From positions 1,121,119 through 1,170,121 of the forward strand of contig NZ_KB900609.1 of NCBI RefSeq assembly GCF_000379105.1: a stretch of 49,003 nt of DNA, read 5' to 3'. This DNA comes from Methylobacterium sp. WSM2598. Lineage in GTDB: Bacteria; Pseudomonadota; Alphaproteobacteria; Rhizobiales; Beijerinckiaceae. Positions within the stretch are counted from its first letter, which is position 1; every line of letters starts with the position of its first letter. Below, piece after piece: positions 22,982 to 31,200 of this stretch. The notes beneath the pieces were generated by a model. The model was not told the origin of the DNA. It did not search any database and saw only the letters and a program-made list of their open reading frames with translations. The position numbers and the translations under genes were made by a program.

Positions 22982-24892
22982 ATGCAGGCAGTGTCGGAGA
23001 GCGGGGCGGCGCGGTCCTCCCCCGAAACGGTCCCCGAAGCGCCGGCGGCGTGGCGGGGCGTGCTGCGGCGCGGCCTCGTCGGACTGCCGCTCCTCGGTCT
23101 CGGTCTCGGCCTCGCGGCCCAGGCCCTCGGCGCGCCCCAGATGGCCGCCTGGGCCTGGGCCGTCCCGACCCTGATCGTGCTGGCGGTCCTGGTGGCGGAG
23201 GTGGTGACCAGCCTCGCCCGGGGTGATGTCGGGCTCGACCTCGTCGCCCTGCTCTCGATGGGCGGCGCCCTCGCCCTGCAGCAGCCCCTGGCCGGCGTGA
23301 TCATCGCGCTGATGTACGCGGGCGGCCAGGGGCTGGAGAGCTTCGCCTCGGCGCGGGCCTCGCGGGAGATGACGGCGCTCCTCGCCCGCCAGCCGCGCAG
23401 CGCGCTGCGCCGGGAGGCGGGGGGCGTGCGCGAGGTCCCGCTCGCCGCCCTGGAGCCGGGCGACGCGATCCTGGTGCGGGTGGGCGACGTCCTGCCGGTC
23501 GACGGCCGCGTCGCCGAGGGCCGGGCCGTCCTCGACCAGGCGACGCTGACCGGCGAGGCCCTCCCGGTGGCGCACGATCCGGGGGCGCGCGTGCTCAGCG
23601 GCGCCGTGAATGTCGGCACGCCCTTCACGCTCACGGCCGAGCGCCGCGCCGCCGAGAGCACCTACGCGGGCATCCTGCGGCTCGTCGCGGAGGCCCGCGC
23701 CCGGAAGGCGCCGATGAGCCGCCTCGCCGACCGCTACGCCGTGGCCTTCCTGGCCGGCACGATCCTGCTCGCCGGCTCCGCCTGGCTCGCCAGCGGGGAT
23801 GCGCTGCGCGCCCTCGCGGTCCTGGTGGTCGCGACCCCCTGCCCGCTGATCCTGGCGGTGCCGGTCGCCCTCGTCTCCGGCCTGTCGCGCGCGGCCGGGA
23901 TCGGCGTCCTGATCAAGGGCGGCGGCGCCCTCGAATGCCTCGCGTCGCTGCGCGTCCTCGTCATCGACAAGACCGGCACGCTCACCCATGGCAGCGCCCG
24001 CCTCGCCGGGATCGAGGCGGTCGCCCCCGCCGAGGCCGCCGAGGCGCTCCGGCTCGCCGCCTCCCTCGACCAAGCCTCCGCCCACCCGACCGCGCGGGCG
24101 CTCGGCGAGGCGGCCCGCGCGCGCGGGCTCTCCCTCGCGCCCCCCGCCGCCGTCACCGAGTACCCGGGCGAGGGCATCGCCGGCACGGTCGAGGGCCGCG
24201 CCGTGGCGGTGGGCGGTCCGCGGCTGATGCGCGGCCTCGGCATCGCCTTCCCCCCGGATCGCGGCGGCGCGCCCGGCGGGGCGCGCGTCCTGGTGGCGAT
24301 CGACGGGGCGCCCGCCGCGACGCTGCACGTCGAGGACCCGCTGCGCGGCGACGGCGCCGGCACGCTCGCGGCCCTGCGCGCCGGCGGGATCGACCGGATC
24401 GTGCTCGCCACCGGCGACCGGCGGGCGATCGCCGAGCACCTCGCGGCCGGGCTGCCGATCGACGCCGTGGCGGCGGATCTCGACCCGGCGGGCAAGGCCC
24501 GCATCATCGCCGCCGAGCGCCGCCACGGCCCGGTGGCGATGGTGGGCGACGGCGTCAACGACGCGCCCGCCCTCGCGGCGGCCGATCTCGGGGTGGCGCT
24601 CGGCGCCCGCGGCGCGGCCGCGGCGGCGGAGGCGGCCGACGTGGTGCTGCTCGTGGACAGCCTCGCGCCCCTGCCGCGGGCGATCGCCATCGCGCGCCGC
24701 GCCCGCGCCATCGCCCTTCAGAGCGTCTGGGTCGGGCTCGGCCTCTCCCTCGCCGGCATGGTCGCGGCCGCCCTGGGCTACCTCTCGCCCATCCAGGGCG
24801 CCCTGCTGCAGGAGGCGATCGACGCCTCCGTGATCCTGAACGCCATGCGGGTCCTCAGGGGCGGCGACCCCGCGCCGGCCGGGCAGAAATAG
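22982..24892 (+). CDS. Heavy-metal-type (P1B) P-type ATPase without N-terminal metal-binding domain
   Basis: 636 residues. The actuator motif TGEALPV is at about 190, the ion-binding membrane motif TPCPLI at 285-290, the phosphorylated Asp in DKTGTLT at 329, HP at 368-369 and the hinge GDGVNDAPALAAADLG near the end. The CPC and HP motifs place it among P1B metal pumps, but it has no HMA CxxC domain at the N-terminus. It would export a transition metal from the cytoplasm. The ATG at 22982 is chosen because the extension to 22847 has no domain. A FixK-like box upstream suggests low-oxygen induction. The metal is not determined. Confidence 0.88.
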   Translation: MQAVSESGAARSSPETVPEAPAAWRGVLRRGLVGLPLLGLGLGLAAQALGAPQMAAWAWAVPTLIVLAVLVAEVVTSLARGDVGLDLVALLSMGGALALQQPLAGVIIALMYAGGQGLESFASARASREMTALLARQPRSALRREAGGVREVPLAALEPGDAILVRVGDVLPVDGRVAEGRAVLDQATLTGEALPVAHDPGARVLSGAVNVGTPFTLTAERRAAESTYAGILRLVAEARARKAPMSRLADRYAVAFLAGTILLAGSAWLASGDALRALAVLVVATPCPLILAVPVALVSGLSRAAGIGVLIKGGGALECLASLRVLVIDKTGTLTHGSARLAGIEAVAPAEAAEALRLAASLDQASAHPTARALGEAARARGLSLAPPAAVTEYPGEGIAGTVEGRAVAVGGPRLMRGLGIAFPPDRGGAPGGARVLVAIDGAPAATLHVEDPLRGDGAGTLAALRAGGIDRIVLATGDRRAIAEHLAAGLPIDAVAADLDPAGKARIIAAERRHGPVAMVGDGVNDAPALAAADLGVALGARGAAAAAEAADVVLLVDSLAPLPRAIAIARRARAIALQSVWVGLGLSLAGMVAAALGYLSPIQGALLQEAIDASVILNAMRVLRGGDPAPAGQK

Positions 24893-24984
24893 GACGGTCG
24901 CCGCACCGGCCGGCTCCGCGCCCTTGCGGCCGCGGCGATTCCGCGCGAGGGGGACGGGTCCGGAGCCGGCAGGAGCGCGCACCG

Positions 24985-25767
24985 ATGAGTTTCGATCCCG
25001 AACCCGCCGCCGCGCTCCTCGCCGAGGCGTGGCGCGGCGGGCGCCAGATCACCGCCCTGCCGCCGGAGATCCGGCCCGCCACCCTGGCGGAGGGCTACGC
25101 GGTGCAGGACCGGCTGATCGCCGTGCTCGGCGAGCCCTGCAGCGGCTGGAAGCTCGGCCTCGGCAGCCGGGCGCAGAAGCGCGACCTCGGCATCGGGCGC
25201 TCCGTCGCCGGACGCGTCCTGGCCGCCCGCTGCCACGGCCCCGACGCCGTCGTGCCCCTGCCGCACGCGGCGCCCGCGACGATCGAGTGCGAGATCGCCT
25301 TCCGGCTCGCCCGCGACGTCGCTCCGGGCGCGCCGCCCCCGCCCCTGCGGGACCTCGTCGCGGAGACCTGCGTGACCTTCGAGGTGGTGCTGTCGCGCTT
25401 CGTGGACCGCCGCGCCGCCGGCTGGCCGAGCTTCGCGGCCGACGATGCCGGCTTCGAGGCGCTGGTGGTCGGCGAGGCGGTCGACCCGGAGGCGCTCGCC
25501 GCGCTCGCCGCCGACCTCCGCGTCGCCGTCGACGGCGAGCTGCGCGCCCGGGCGCTCGCGGGCGACGACGCCACCGACCCGGCGGCCGCCCTCGCGGACC
25601 TGATCGCGGTGGCGGGCGAGCGCGGCCTGGCGCTGCGGGCGGGCGAGATCGTCTCGACCGGCACCGTGTCGCGGCCCTTCACGGTCGAGGGGCCGGCCGA
25701 GATCCGCGCCGACTTCCTCGGGCGCCACCTCGCCTTCCGCACGCGCCCGCCGGGGAATCCGGCGTGA
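24985..25767 (+). CDS. 2-keto-4-pentenoate hydratase-like (FAH superfamily) protein
   Basis: 260 residues, ATG at 24985 with CAGGAG upstream. It shows the MhpD-like pattern: YAVQDRLIAVLG, GWKLGLGSRAQKR, ATIECEIAFRLARDV with two acidic metal ligands, and the end EIVSTGTVSRPFTVEG. The family hydrates 2-hydroxypentadienoates or decarboxylates related 2-keto acids. The stop overlaps the next gene's GTG start (GTGA), so the two are translationally coupled. Confidence 0.85.
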   Translation: MSFDPEPAAALLAEAWRGGRQITALPPEIRPATLAEGYAVQDRLIAVLGEPCSGWKLGLGSRAQKRDLGIGRSVAGRVLAARCHGPDAVVPLPHAAPATIECEIAFRLARDVAPGAPPPPLRDLVAETCVTFEVVLSRFVDRRAAGWPSFAADDAGFEALVVGEAVDPEALAALAADLRVAVDGELRARALAGDDATDPAAALADLIAVAGERGLALRAGEIVSTGTVSRPFTVEGPAEIRADFLGRHLAFRTRPPGNPA

Positions 25768-26819
25768 CCGGTCCGCGCATCCCCGCCGAGGCCCTGCGGG
25801 CCTTCGCGGCGGCGGTCTACGGCGCCGCCGGGATGGGCGCGCAGGATGCCGCTCTCTGCGCCGACAGCCTCGTCCAGGCTGATCTGTGGGGCCATCAGTC
25901 GCACGGGATGATGCGCCTGTCCTGGTACGCCGCCCGCCTCGCCGCGGGAGTCTGCGATCCCCGCGCCGTGCCGGAGACCGTGGTCGATGCCGGCGGCCTC
26001 GCGGTGATCGACGGGCGCGAGGCGATGGGCCAGGTCGTGGCCGCGCAGGCGATGGCGGAGGCGATGGCCCGGGCGGCGGCGCACGGGATCGGCGCGGTGG
26101 CGGTGCGCAACTCCAACCATTTCGGCACCGCCATGTACTTCACCCTGATGGCGGCGCGGGCGGGCTGCATCGGCTTCCTGTCGACCAATGCGAGCCCCGC
26201 CATGGCGCCCTGGGGCGGGCGCCGCAAGGCGCTCGGCAACAATCCCTGGTCCTGGGCCGCGCCCGCCGGCCGGCACGCGCCCCTGGTCCTCGACATCGCC
26301 AACACGGCGGTCGCCCGCGGCAAGATCTACCTCGCCCGCCAGCGCGGCGAGGCGATCCCCCTCGGCTGGGCCATGGACGCCTCCGGCCGGCCGACCGCCG
26401 ACCCGCAGGCCGCCATCGACGGCCTGATCCTGCCCATGGCCGGGCACAAGGGCTCCGCGATCTCGGCCGTGATGGACGTGCTCTCCGGCGTGCTCACCGG
26501 CAGCGCCTTCGGGGCGGGCGTCGCGGGCCCCTACCAGGCCGAGCGGCGCAGCGGCGCAGGCCACCTCGCGCTCGCGATCGACATCGCCCGGATCCAGCCC
26601 TTGGCGGAGTTCGAGGCCCGCATGGAGCGCTTCATCGCCGAGATGAGGGCCGTGCCCCTCGCCGAGGGTGCCGAGGCGGTGTTCTACCCGGGCGAGATCG
26701 AGGCGCGGGCCGAGGCCGAGAACCTGCGCGAGGGCGTGCTGCTGCCCGAGGACACCCGCGCCGACCTCCTGCGGCTCGCCCGCGCGAACGGGCTCGACCC
26801 GGCGATGCTCGGCCCCTGA
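25764..26819 (+). CDS. Ldh-family (malate/L-lactate/ureidoglycolate-type) dehydrogenase
   Basis: 351 residues, GTG start at 25764 overlapping the hydratase stop. The family shows in GHQSHGMMRLSWYA near residue 45, AVRNSNHFGTAMYFTLMAARAG, LGNNPWSWAAPAG and GHKGSAISAVMDVLSG. Members oxidise 2-hydroxy acids with NAD(P) in an unusual fold different from classic malate dehydrogenase. Paired with an MhpD-like hydratase it probably serves a 2-hydroxy/2-keto acid pathway. The substrate is unknown. Confidence 0.88.
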   Translation: MTGPRIPAEALRAFAAAVYGAAGMGAQDAALCADSLVQADLWGHQSHGMMRLSWYAARLAAGVCDPRAVPETVVDAGGLAVIDGREAMGQVVAAQAMAEAMARAAAHGIGAVAVRNSNHFGTAMYFTLMAARAGCIGFLSTNASPAMAPWGGRRKALGNNPWSWAAPAGRHAPLVLDIANTAVARGKIYLARQRGEAIPLGWAMDASGRPTADPQAAIDGLILPMAGHKGSAISAVMDVLSGVLTGSAFGAGVAGPYQAERRSGAGHLALAIDIARIQPLAEFEARMERFIAEMRAVPLAEGAEAVFYPGEIEARAEAENLREGVLLPEDTRADLLRLARANGLDPAMLGP

Positions 26820-26821
26820 GC

Positions 26822-26837
26822 GGCGCCCCCGGGCGCC
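26822..26837. terminator. Short GC hairpin between convergent genes
   Basis: GGCGCC-CCCG-GGCGCC forms a 6-base stem in the 19-base gap between the Ldh-type gene and the convergent oxidase. It is too short to be sure of, but it is the only structure in this gap. Confidence 0.4.
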
Positions 26838-26838
26838 C

Positions 26839-28125
26839 TCACAGACCCCCGTCGCTGATGCGGTACCACGCGATCACCGCCGAGGCGTAGAGGCGGTGCA
26901 GGCCGTGGAGCGGCAGCGGCTGCACCGGGCCGAAGGGCAGCGGCAGCGCCGCGGCGTCGCCCGTGGCCAGGTAGGCGGCGATGGCCCGCCCCATGCTCGT
27001 CTGCAGGCCGACGCCCCGCCCCTGGCAGCCGATGTCGATCACGAGGCCCGGCACCGGCTCGTGCAGGTGGGGCAGGAAGTCCCGGGTGATCGCCACCCGC
27101 CCGCACCAGCGATGGTCGAAGCCGACATCCGCCGCCTGCGGGAAGACTTTGGCGACGATGCGCTCGAGATGCGCCCAGTCGGCCGGGCCGCGCGGCTCGC
27201 GGAAGGGGCCGCGCCCGCCCATCAGCAGCCGGCCCGTATGGTCGAGCCGGAAGTAGAGCAGGAGCTTGCGGGTGTCCGAGGAGACCTGCCCCTCCGGCAG
27301 GATCGTGCGGCGCAGGTTGTCGGAGAGCGGCACCGTGGCGACCTGGAACGAGTTCGCCGCGATGATCGTGCGCGCGAGGCCCGGCCACAGCCCGCCCGTG
27401 TAGCCGTTGGTGCAGATCACGACCTTCTCGGCCCGCAATTCCGGGCCGCGCGCGGTGCGCAGGACGAAGGCCCCGTCCCGCCGCGCGATGCCGGTGACCG
27501 CCGTGTCCGTGTGGATCGTCGCGCCGGCCCCGAGCGCCGCGCGGGCGAGGCCGCGGGCGTAGGAGAGCGGCTGGACCGCGCCGCCCCGGCCGTCGAGCCA
27601 GCCGCCGAGGTAGCGCGGGCTGCCGAGGAGCCGCTCCGCCTCGTTCCGGTCGAGCAGCCGCGCGGGCGCCCCCCGGCGCGCCCATTGGGCGGCCCGCCGC
27701 TCCGCCTGGGCCAGCCCCGCCGCCGTGTGGGCACCCTGGATCCAGCCCGCGCGGACATGCGGCACCTCCATGCGGTGGCGGGCGATCAGGTCGAACACCG
27801 CGTCGGCGGTGGCGCCCGCGAAGGCGGCGAGCCGCTCGCCCCGCTCGGGGCCGAACTTCGCCACCAGCTCGTCCGGATCGTACTTGAGGCCCGGGATCAC
27901 CTGGCCGCCGTTCCGGCCCGATCCCCCGAAGCCGATCTCGCGCGCCTCCAGCACGACCGGGCGAAGCCCGGCCTCGGCGAGGTGCAGGGCGGTCGAGAGG
28001 CCGGCATAGCCCGCCCCGATCACCGCCACGTCGGCCCGCCCCGAGGCGGCGAGGGGCGCCGTCGCGGGGGCGGGCGCGGCGGTGGCGGCCCAGAGCGAGG
28101 GGGCGAGCGGGAAAGGTTCGGTCAT
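26839..28125 (-). CDS. FAD-dependent amine oxidase, PuuB/DadA-like
   Basis: 428 residues. The N-terminal FAD motif is VAVIGAGYAGLSTALHLAEAG at about residues 32-52, followed by EAREIGFGGSGRNGGQVIPG, the GGS/RNGGQ pattern typical of PuuB (gamma-glutamylputrescine oxidase) relatives. The C-terminal FAD segment IGCQGRGVGLQTSMGRAIA is present. It deaminates an amine or amino acid to an aldehyde or keto acid with H2O2. It ends a minus-strand operon with a polar amino-acid ABC importer, which probably brings in its substrate. Confidence 0.87.
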   Translation of the reverse strand: MTEPFPLAPSLWAATAAPAPATAPLAASGRADVAVIGAGYAGLSTALHLAEAGLRPVVLEAREIGFGGSGRNGGQVIPGLKYDPDELVAKFGPERGERLAAFAGATADAVFDLIARHRMEVPHVRAGWIQGAHTAAGLAQAERRAAQWARRGAPARLLDRNEAERLLGSPRYLGGWLDGRGGAVQPLSYARGLARAALGAGATIHTDTAVTGIARRDGAFVLRTARGPELRAEKVVICTNGYTGGLWPGLARTIIAANSFQVATVPLSDNLRRTILPEGQVSSDTRKLLLYFRLDHTGRLLMGGRGPFREPRGPADWAHLERIVAKVFPQAADVGFDHRWCGRVAITRDFLPHLHEPVPGLVIDIGCQGRGVGLQTSMGRAIAAYLATGDAAALPLPFGPVQPLPLHGLHRLYASAVIAWYRISDGGL

Positions 28126-28131
28126 CGAAGC

Positions 28132-28863
28132 CTACAGGGGATGCAGGACGCGGCGGAGGAAGTCGCGGGTGCGGGGATGCTCGGGCGCGGTGAGCACCGC
28201 GCGGGCCGCCCCCTCCTCCACGACGAGTCCGTGGTCGAGGAACAGGACGCGGTCGGCCACCTCGCGGGCGAAGCCGATCTCGTGGGTGACGACCAGCATG
28301 GTCATGCCGTCCTCGGCGAGGCCGCGCATCACCCCGAGCACGTCGCCGACGAGTTCCGGATCGAGCGCCGAGGTCGGCTCGTCGAACAGGATCGCGTCCG
28401 GCCGCATGGCGAGGGCGCGGGCGATGGCGACCCGCTGCTGCTGCCCGCCCGAGAGCTGCGGCGGGCGGGCCTCCTCCTTGCCGGACAGGCCGACGCGGGC
28501 GAGCAGGGCGCGGCCGCGCTCCGTCGCCTCGGCCCGGTCCTCGCCCTTCACGTAGACCGGCCCCTCGATCACGTTCTCCAGGGCGGTGCGGTGCGGGAAC
28601 AGGTTGAAGCGCTGGAACACCATCGAGACCTGGATGCGCACGGCGCGGATCGTGGGGCTCGCCCGGTCGACCCGGCGCCCGTTCACCCGGATCTCGCCGC
28701 CGTCGTAGGATTCGAGCCCGTTGATGCAGCGCAGGAGCGTCGACTTGCCCGAGCCGGAGGGGCCGATGATGCAGACCACCTCGCCGCGCGCCACCCGCGC
28801 CGTGATGCCCTTGAGCACCGGCACCGCGCCGTAGGCCTTGCGCACGCCGTCGAGCTCGATCAC
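28132..28863 (-). CDS. Polar amino-acid ABC transporter ATP-binding protein (GlnQ-like)
   Basis: 243 residues with Walker [13 protein letters not shown], the signature [15 protein letters not shown], Walker [18 protein letters not shown] and switch His in VVTHEIGFA. It is the ATPase of a polar amino-acid importer. It overlaps the permease gene by four bases and is followed six bases later by the oxidase gene. Confidence 0.93.
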   Translation of the reverse strand: MIELDGVRKAYGAVPVLKGITARVARGEVVCIIGPSGSGKSTLLRCINGLESYDGGEIRVNGRRVDRASPTIRAVRIQVSMVFQRFNLFPHRTALENVIEGPVYVKGEDRAEATERGRALLARVGLSGKEEARPPQLSGGQQQRVAIARALAMRPDAILFDEPTSALDPELVGDVLGVMRGLAEDGMTMLVVTHEIGFAREVADRVLFLDHGLVVEEGAARAVLTAPEHPRTRDFLRRVLHPL

Positions 28864-29513
28864 CGCCGCCCCGCCCGCTTCTCGGTGTGCCGCACGATCA
28901 GGATCAGGGGCAGGCTGAGCGCCAGGTACATCAGCGCCACCAGGGTGAACACGCTGGTGTTCTTGAAGGTCGCCGAGGCGATCAGCTTGCCCTGAAGCGC
29001 GAGTTCCGCGACCGTGATGGTCGAGGCCTGCGAGGAATCCTTCAGCATCATGATCATGACGTTGCCGTAGGGCGGCAGCGCGATGCGCAGGGCCTGCGGC
29101 AGCACCACGCGCCGCATGGTGAGGCCCCAGCCCATGCCGATGGTCTGGGCCGCCTCGATCTGGCCCCCGTCGATCGCCTCGATGGCGGCCCGGAAATTCT
29201 CGGCGTGGTAGGCCGAGTAGGCGAGCCCGAGCCCGAGCACGCCCGCCTGCACGGCCGTGAGCGCGATGCCGAAATCCGGCAGCACGAAGTAGATGTAGAA
29301 CAGCTGGACGATGATCGGGATGCCCCGGATCACGTTGATGAACAGCGCGCTCGCGAAGGCCAGGGAGCGCACGCCCGAGACCCGCATCATCGCCCAGACG
29401 AGCCCGAGCACGGTCGAGACCACGAGGGAGCCGAGCGTGATCAGGATCGTCAGCTGCACGCCCTGCAGCAGGATCGGAACGAACTCGCGGGCATCCGCCA
29501 GGAAGCTCTCCAT
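28860..29513 (-). CDS. Polar amino-acid ABC transporter permease
   Basis: 217 residues of the HisM/GlnP type with about five membrane segments and the coupling motif [20 protein letters not shown] followed by [13 protein letters not shown]. It forms the inner-membrane pore. It overlaps the ATPase gene. Confidence 0.92.
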   Translation of the reverse strand: MESFLADAREFVPILLQGVQLTILITLGSLVVSTVLGLVWAMMRVSGVRSLAFASALFINVIRGIPIIVQLFYIYFVLPDFGIALTAVQAGVLGLGLAYSAYHAENFRAAIEAIDGGQIEAAQTIGMGWGLTMRRVVLPQALRIALPPYGNVMIMMLKDSSQASTITVAELALQGKLIASATFKNTSVFTLVALMYLALSLPLILIVRHTEKRAGRR

Positions 29514-29526
29514 GGCGCCCGGCCGC

Positions 29527-30294
29527 TCAGGACGGGTTCGCGGACGGCTTCAGACCCCACTTGTCCAGGATCCGGGCGAGTTCGCCGCTCTCCTTGATCC
29601 TGGCGAGGGCCGCGTCGATCTTCTCCCGCAGGTCCCTATCCTCCTTGCGCAGGCCGATCCCGACCGAGCCGACGACGGTCGGCTTGTAGCTGTCGACCAG
29701 GCGCACGTTCGGGAACAGGCCGAGCTTGAGGTTGTAGGCCAGGATCGGCCCGTCCGCGAAGCCGGCCTTGAGCCGGCCGGAATTCACGTCGCGCAGGATG
29801 TCGGGGATCGTGTCGTAGATCTTCACCTCGGAAAACAGGCCGGATTTCTTGAGGGGCTCCACGAAGGCGGTGCCGACCTGCGCCCCCACCGTCTCGCCCT
29901 TCAGGTCGGCGAAGCCGGTATAGTCCTTGGTGTCGCCCTTCGCCACGATCATCCCCTCGCCGTAGGTGTAGACCGGGGTGGAGAAGTCGATCACCTCCTT
30001 GCGGGGCGGCGTGATGAACATCGCGGCCGAGATGATGTCGATCTTCTTGGCGTTGAGTGCGGCGATGAGGGTGGAGAATTGCAGGGGCTCGACCTGGACC
30101 GTGAAGCCGGCCTCGCGCCCGACGGCCGTGATGACGTCGACCATGACGCCCTGGATGGAGTTGGTCTTGGTGTCCAGGAAGGTGAAGGGGATGCCGGTCG
30201 GCGTCGAGCCGACCTTCAGGGCGGTCTGGGCCCCGGCCGGCCCCGCGAGGGCGAGCGCGAGGGCCGCGCAGGCCGCCTGGACGAGACGCTTCAT
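29527..30294 (-). CDS. Amino-acid ABC transporter substrate-binding protein
   Basis: 255 residues. Signal peptide LVQAACAALALALAGPAGAQ with cleavage near residue 23, then a type II periplasmic binding domain (LKVGSTPTGIPFTFLDTK, VDVITAVGREAGFTVQVEPL, LKGETVGAQVGTAFVEPL). It is the first gene of the operon, divergent from the XRE-cupin regulator and with two operator-like palindromes between them. The ligand is probably an amino acid or amine. Confidence 0.92.
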   Translation of the reverse strand: MKRLVQAACAALALALAGPAGAQTALKVGSTPTGIPFTFLDTKTNSIQGVMVDVITAVGREAGFTVQVEPLQFSTLIAALNAKKIDIISAAMFITPPRKEVIDFSTPVYTYGEGMIVAKGDTKDYTGFADLKGETVGAQVGTAFVEPLKKSGLFSEVKIYDTIPDILRDVNSGRLKAGFADGPILAYNLKLGLFPNVRLVDSYKPTVVGSVGIGLRKEDRDLREKIDAALARIKESGELARILDKWGLKPSANPS

Positions 30295-30347
30295 CTCGGT
30301 GCTCCTCTGAGGGGCGGACGCGCCGTCGCGCGGGCTTCCGCGGCGGA

Positions 30348-30362
30348 TTTCATGAACGTGAA
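30348..30362. promoter_or_regulatory. TTCA-N6-TGAA operator 1
   Basis: TTTCATGAACGTGAA, an inverted repeat 54 bases upstream of the binding-protein gene and overlapping a possible -35 element of the rightward regulator promoter. It shares its pattern with the site at 30398, and the two centres are 50 bases apart. Confidence 0.6.
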
Positions 30363-30397
30363 CATCTGGGCATAATGCGCCGCGCAGCGCAACCAGA

Positions 30398-30413
30398 TTT
30401 CACGCACATGAAA
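30398..30413. promoter_or_regulatory. TTTCA-N6-TGAAA operator 2
   Basis: TTTCACGCACATGAAA is a perfect inverted repeat with a 6-base spacer. It overlaps the ATG at 30408 of the regulator gene. Together with operator 1 it brackets the divergent promoters, the usual arrangement for autoregulation. Confidence 0.65.
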
Positions 30414-31031
30414 CAGGCCGGGACGGGTCGAGGGAACGGGCAGGCCGCGCCGCGGGCCGGCGAGCGGGCGGCCGACCTCGCGATGGGCCGGCGCCTGCGC
30501 GCCCTGCGCCAGGCCCGCGGCCTGTCGCTGAAGGCGATCGCGGCGCGCACCGGCCTGTCGATCGGCTTCCTGAGCCAGGTCGAGCGCGGCCTGTCCTCCC
30601 CGTCCCTGCGGGTGCTGACGCAGCTCGCCGACCTGCTGGAGGTCGGGCTGGCGAGCCTGTTCGGCGCGGCACCCGGGCCCGCCGAGCCGATCGTCACCCG
30701 GCCGCACGAGCGCGCGGAGCTGACGCTGTGGCGCTCCGGCATCGCCAAGCAGCTGCTCACCCGGCCGGGGGCGGACGGGCATCTCAGCCTGTTCCTGATG
30801 CGGCTCGCGCCGGGCGCGAGCACGGGCGACGAGGCCCTGACCCATGGCGGCGAGGAGGCGGGGCTGGTCCTGGAGGGACGGCTCGCGCTGTGGGTGGAGG
30901 ACGCGGCCCTGTCCCTGGCCGCGGGCGACAGCTTCCGCTTCGCCAGCCGGCGGCCCCACCGCTACGGCAATCCCTCGGAGACCGACGAGGCCGTGGTGCT
31001 GTGGGTGAACGCGGTGCCGCCGGGCGCCTGA
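30408..31031 (+). CDS. XRE-family regulator with C-terminal cupin (PuuR-like)
   Basis: 207 residues from ATG 30408 (an ATG at 30375 is also in frame, but a -10-like CATAAT at 30371 overlaps it). The XRE helix-turn-helix is at about 26-80 (MGRRLRALRQARGLSLKAIA, TGLSIGFLSQVERGLSSPS), and the cupin domain at about 120-205 (LEGRLALWVEDAALSLAAGD, SFRFASRRPHRYGNP). PuuR of E. coli has this architecture and represses putrescine use. Here it is divergent from an importer and a PuuB-like oxidase, so a repressor of amine use is likely. It probably binds the paired sites at 30348 and 30398. Confidence 0.87.
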   Translation: MKQAGTGRGNGQAAPRAGERAADLAMGRRLRALRQARGLSLKAIAARTGLSIGFLSQVERGLSSPSLRVLTQLADLLEVGLASLFGAAPGPAEPIVTRPHERAELTLWRSGIAKQLLTRPGADGHLSLFLMRLAPGASTGDEALTHGGEEAGLVLEGRLALWVEDAALSLAAGDSFRFASRRPHRYGNPSETDEAVVLWVNAVPPGA

Positions 31032-31053
31032 GCGGGGGCGCCCCGGGGCGGGT

Positions 31054-31075
31054 CCGGCGCTCCCGCGGGCGCCGG
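31054..31075. terminator. Hairpin after the XRE-cupin gene
   Basis: CCGGCGC (31054-31060) and GCGCCGG (31069-31075) pair over seven bases, 23 bases past the stop. No T-run follows. It would separate the regulator from the bchE promoter. Confidence 0.4.
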
Positions 31076-31133
31076 CGAGTTCGCCCGATTCCGCGTCCGG
31101 CCCGGCCGCGCCGGGGCCCGGATCCCGGCCGCC

Positions 31134-31147
31134 TTGATCCAGCGCAA
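31134..31147. promoter_or_regulatory. FixK-type box in the bchE promoter
   Basis: TTGA-TCCAGC-GCAA matches the FixK2 consensus TTG(A/C)-N6-(T/G)CAA. A class II start would fall near 31182, inside the PpsR-like palindrome and about 20 bases before the bchE ATG. Confidence 0.65.
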
Positions 31148-31164
31148 ATCGCGGCGGCGCGGAT

Positions 31165-31184
31165 GTGTCAATCTAACTTGACAC
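31165..31184. promoter_or_regulatory. PpsR/CrtJ-type operator of bchE
   Basis: GTGTCAATCTAACTTGACAC is a perfect palindrome containing TGT-N12-ACA, the photosynthesis repressor consensus. A further inverted half-site (GAGTGTC, to 31195) follows, so three half-sites are present. It overlaps the expected transcription start downstream of the FixK box. Confidence 0.85.
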
Positions 31185-31200
31185 TCGGGAGTGTCGACCC

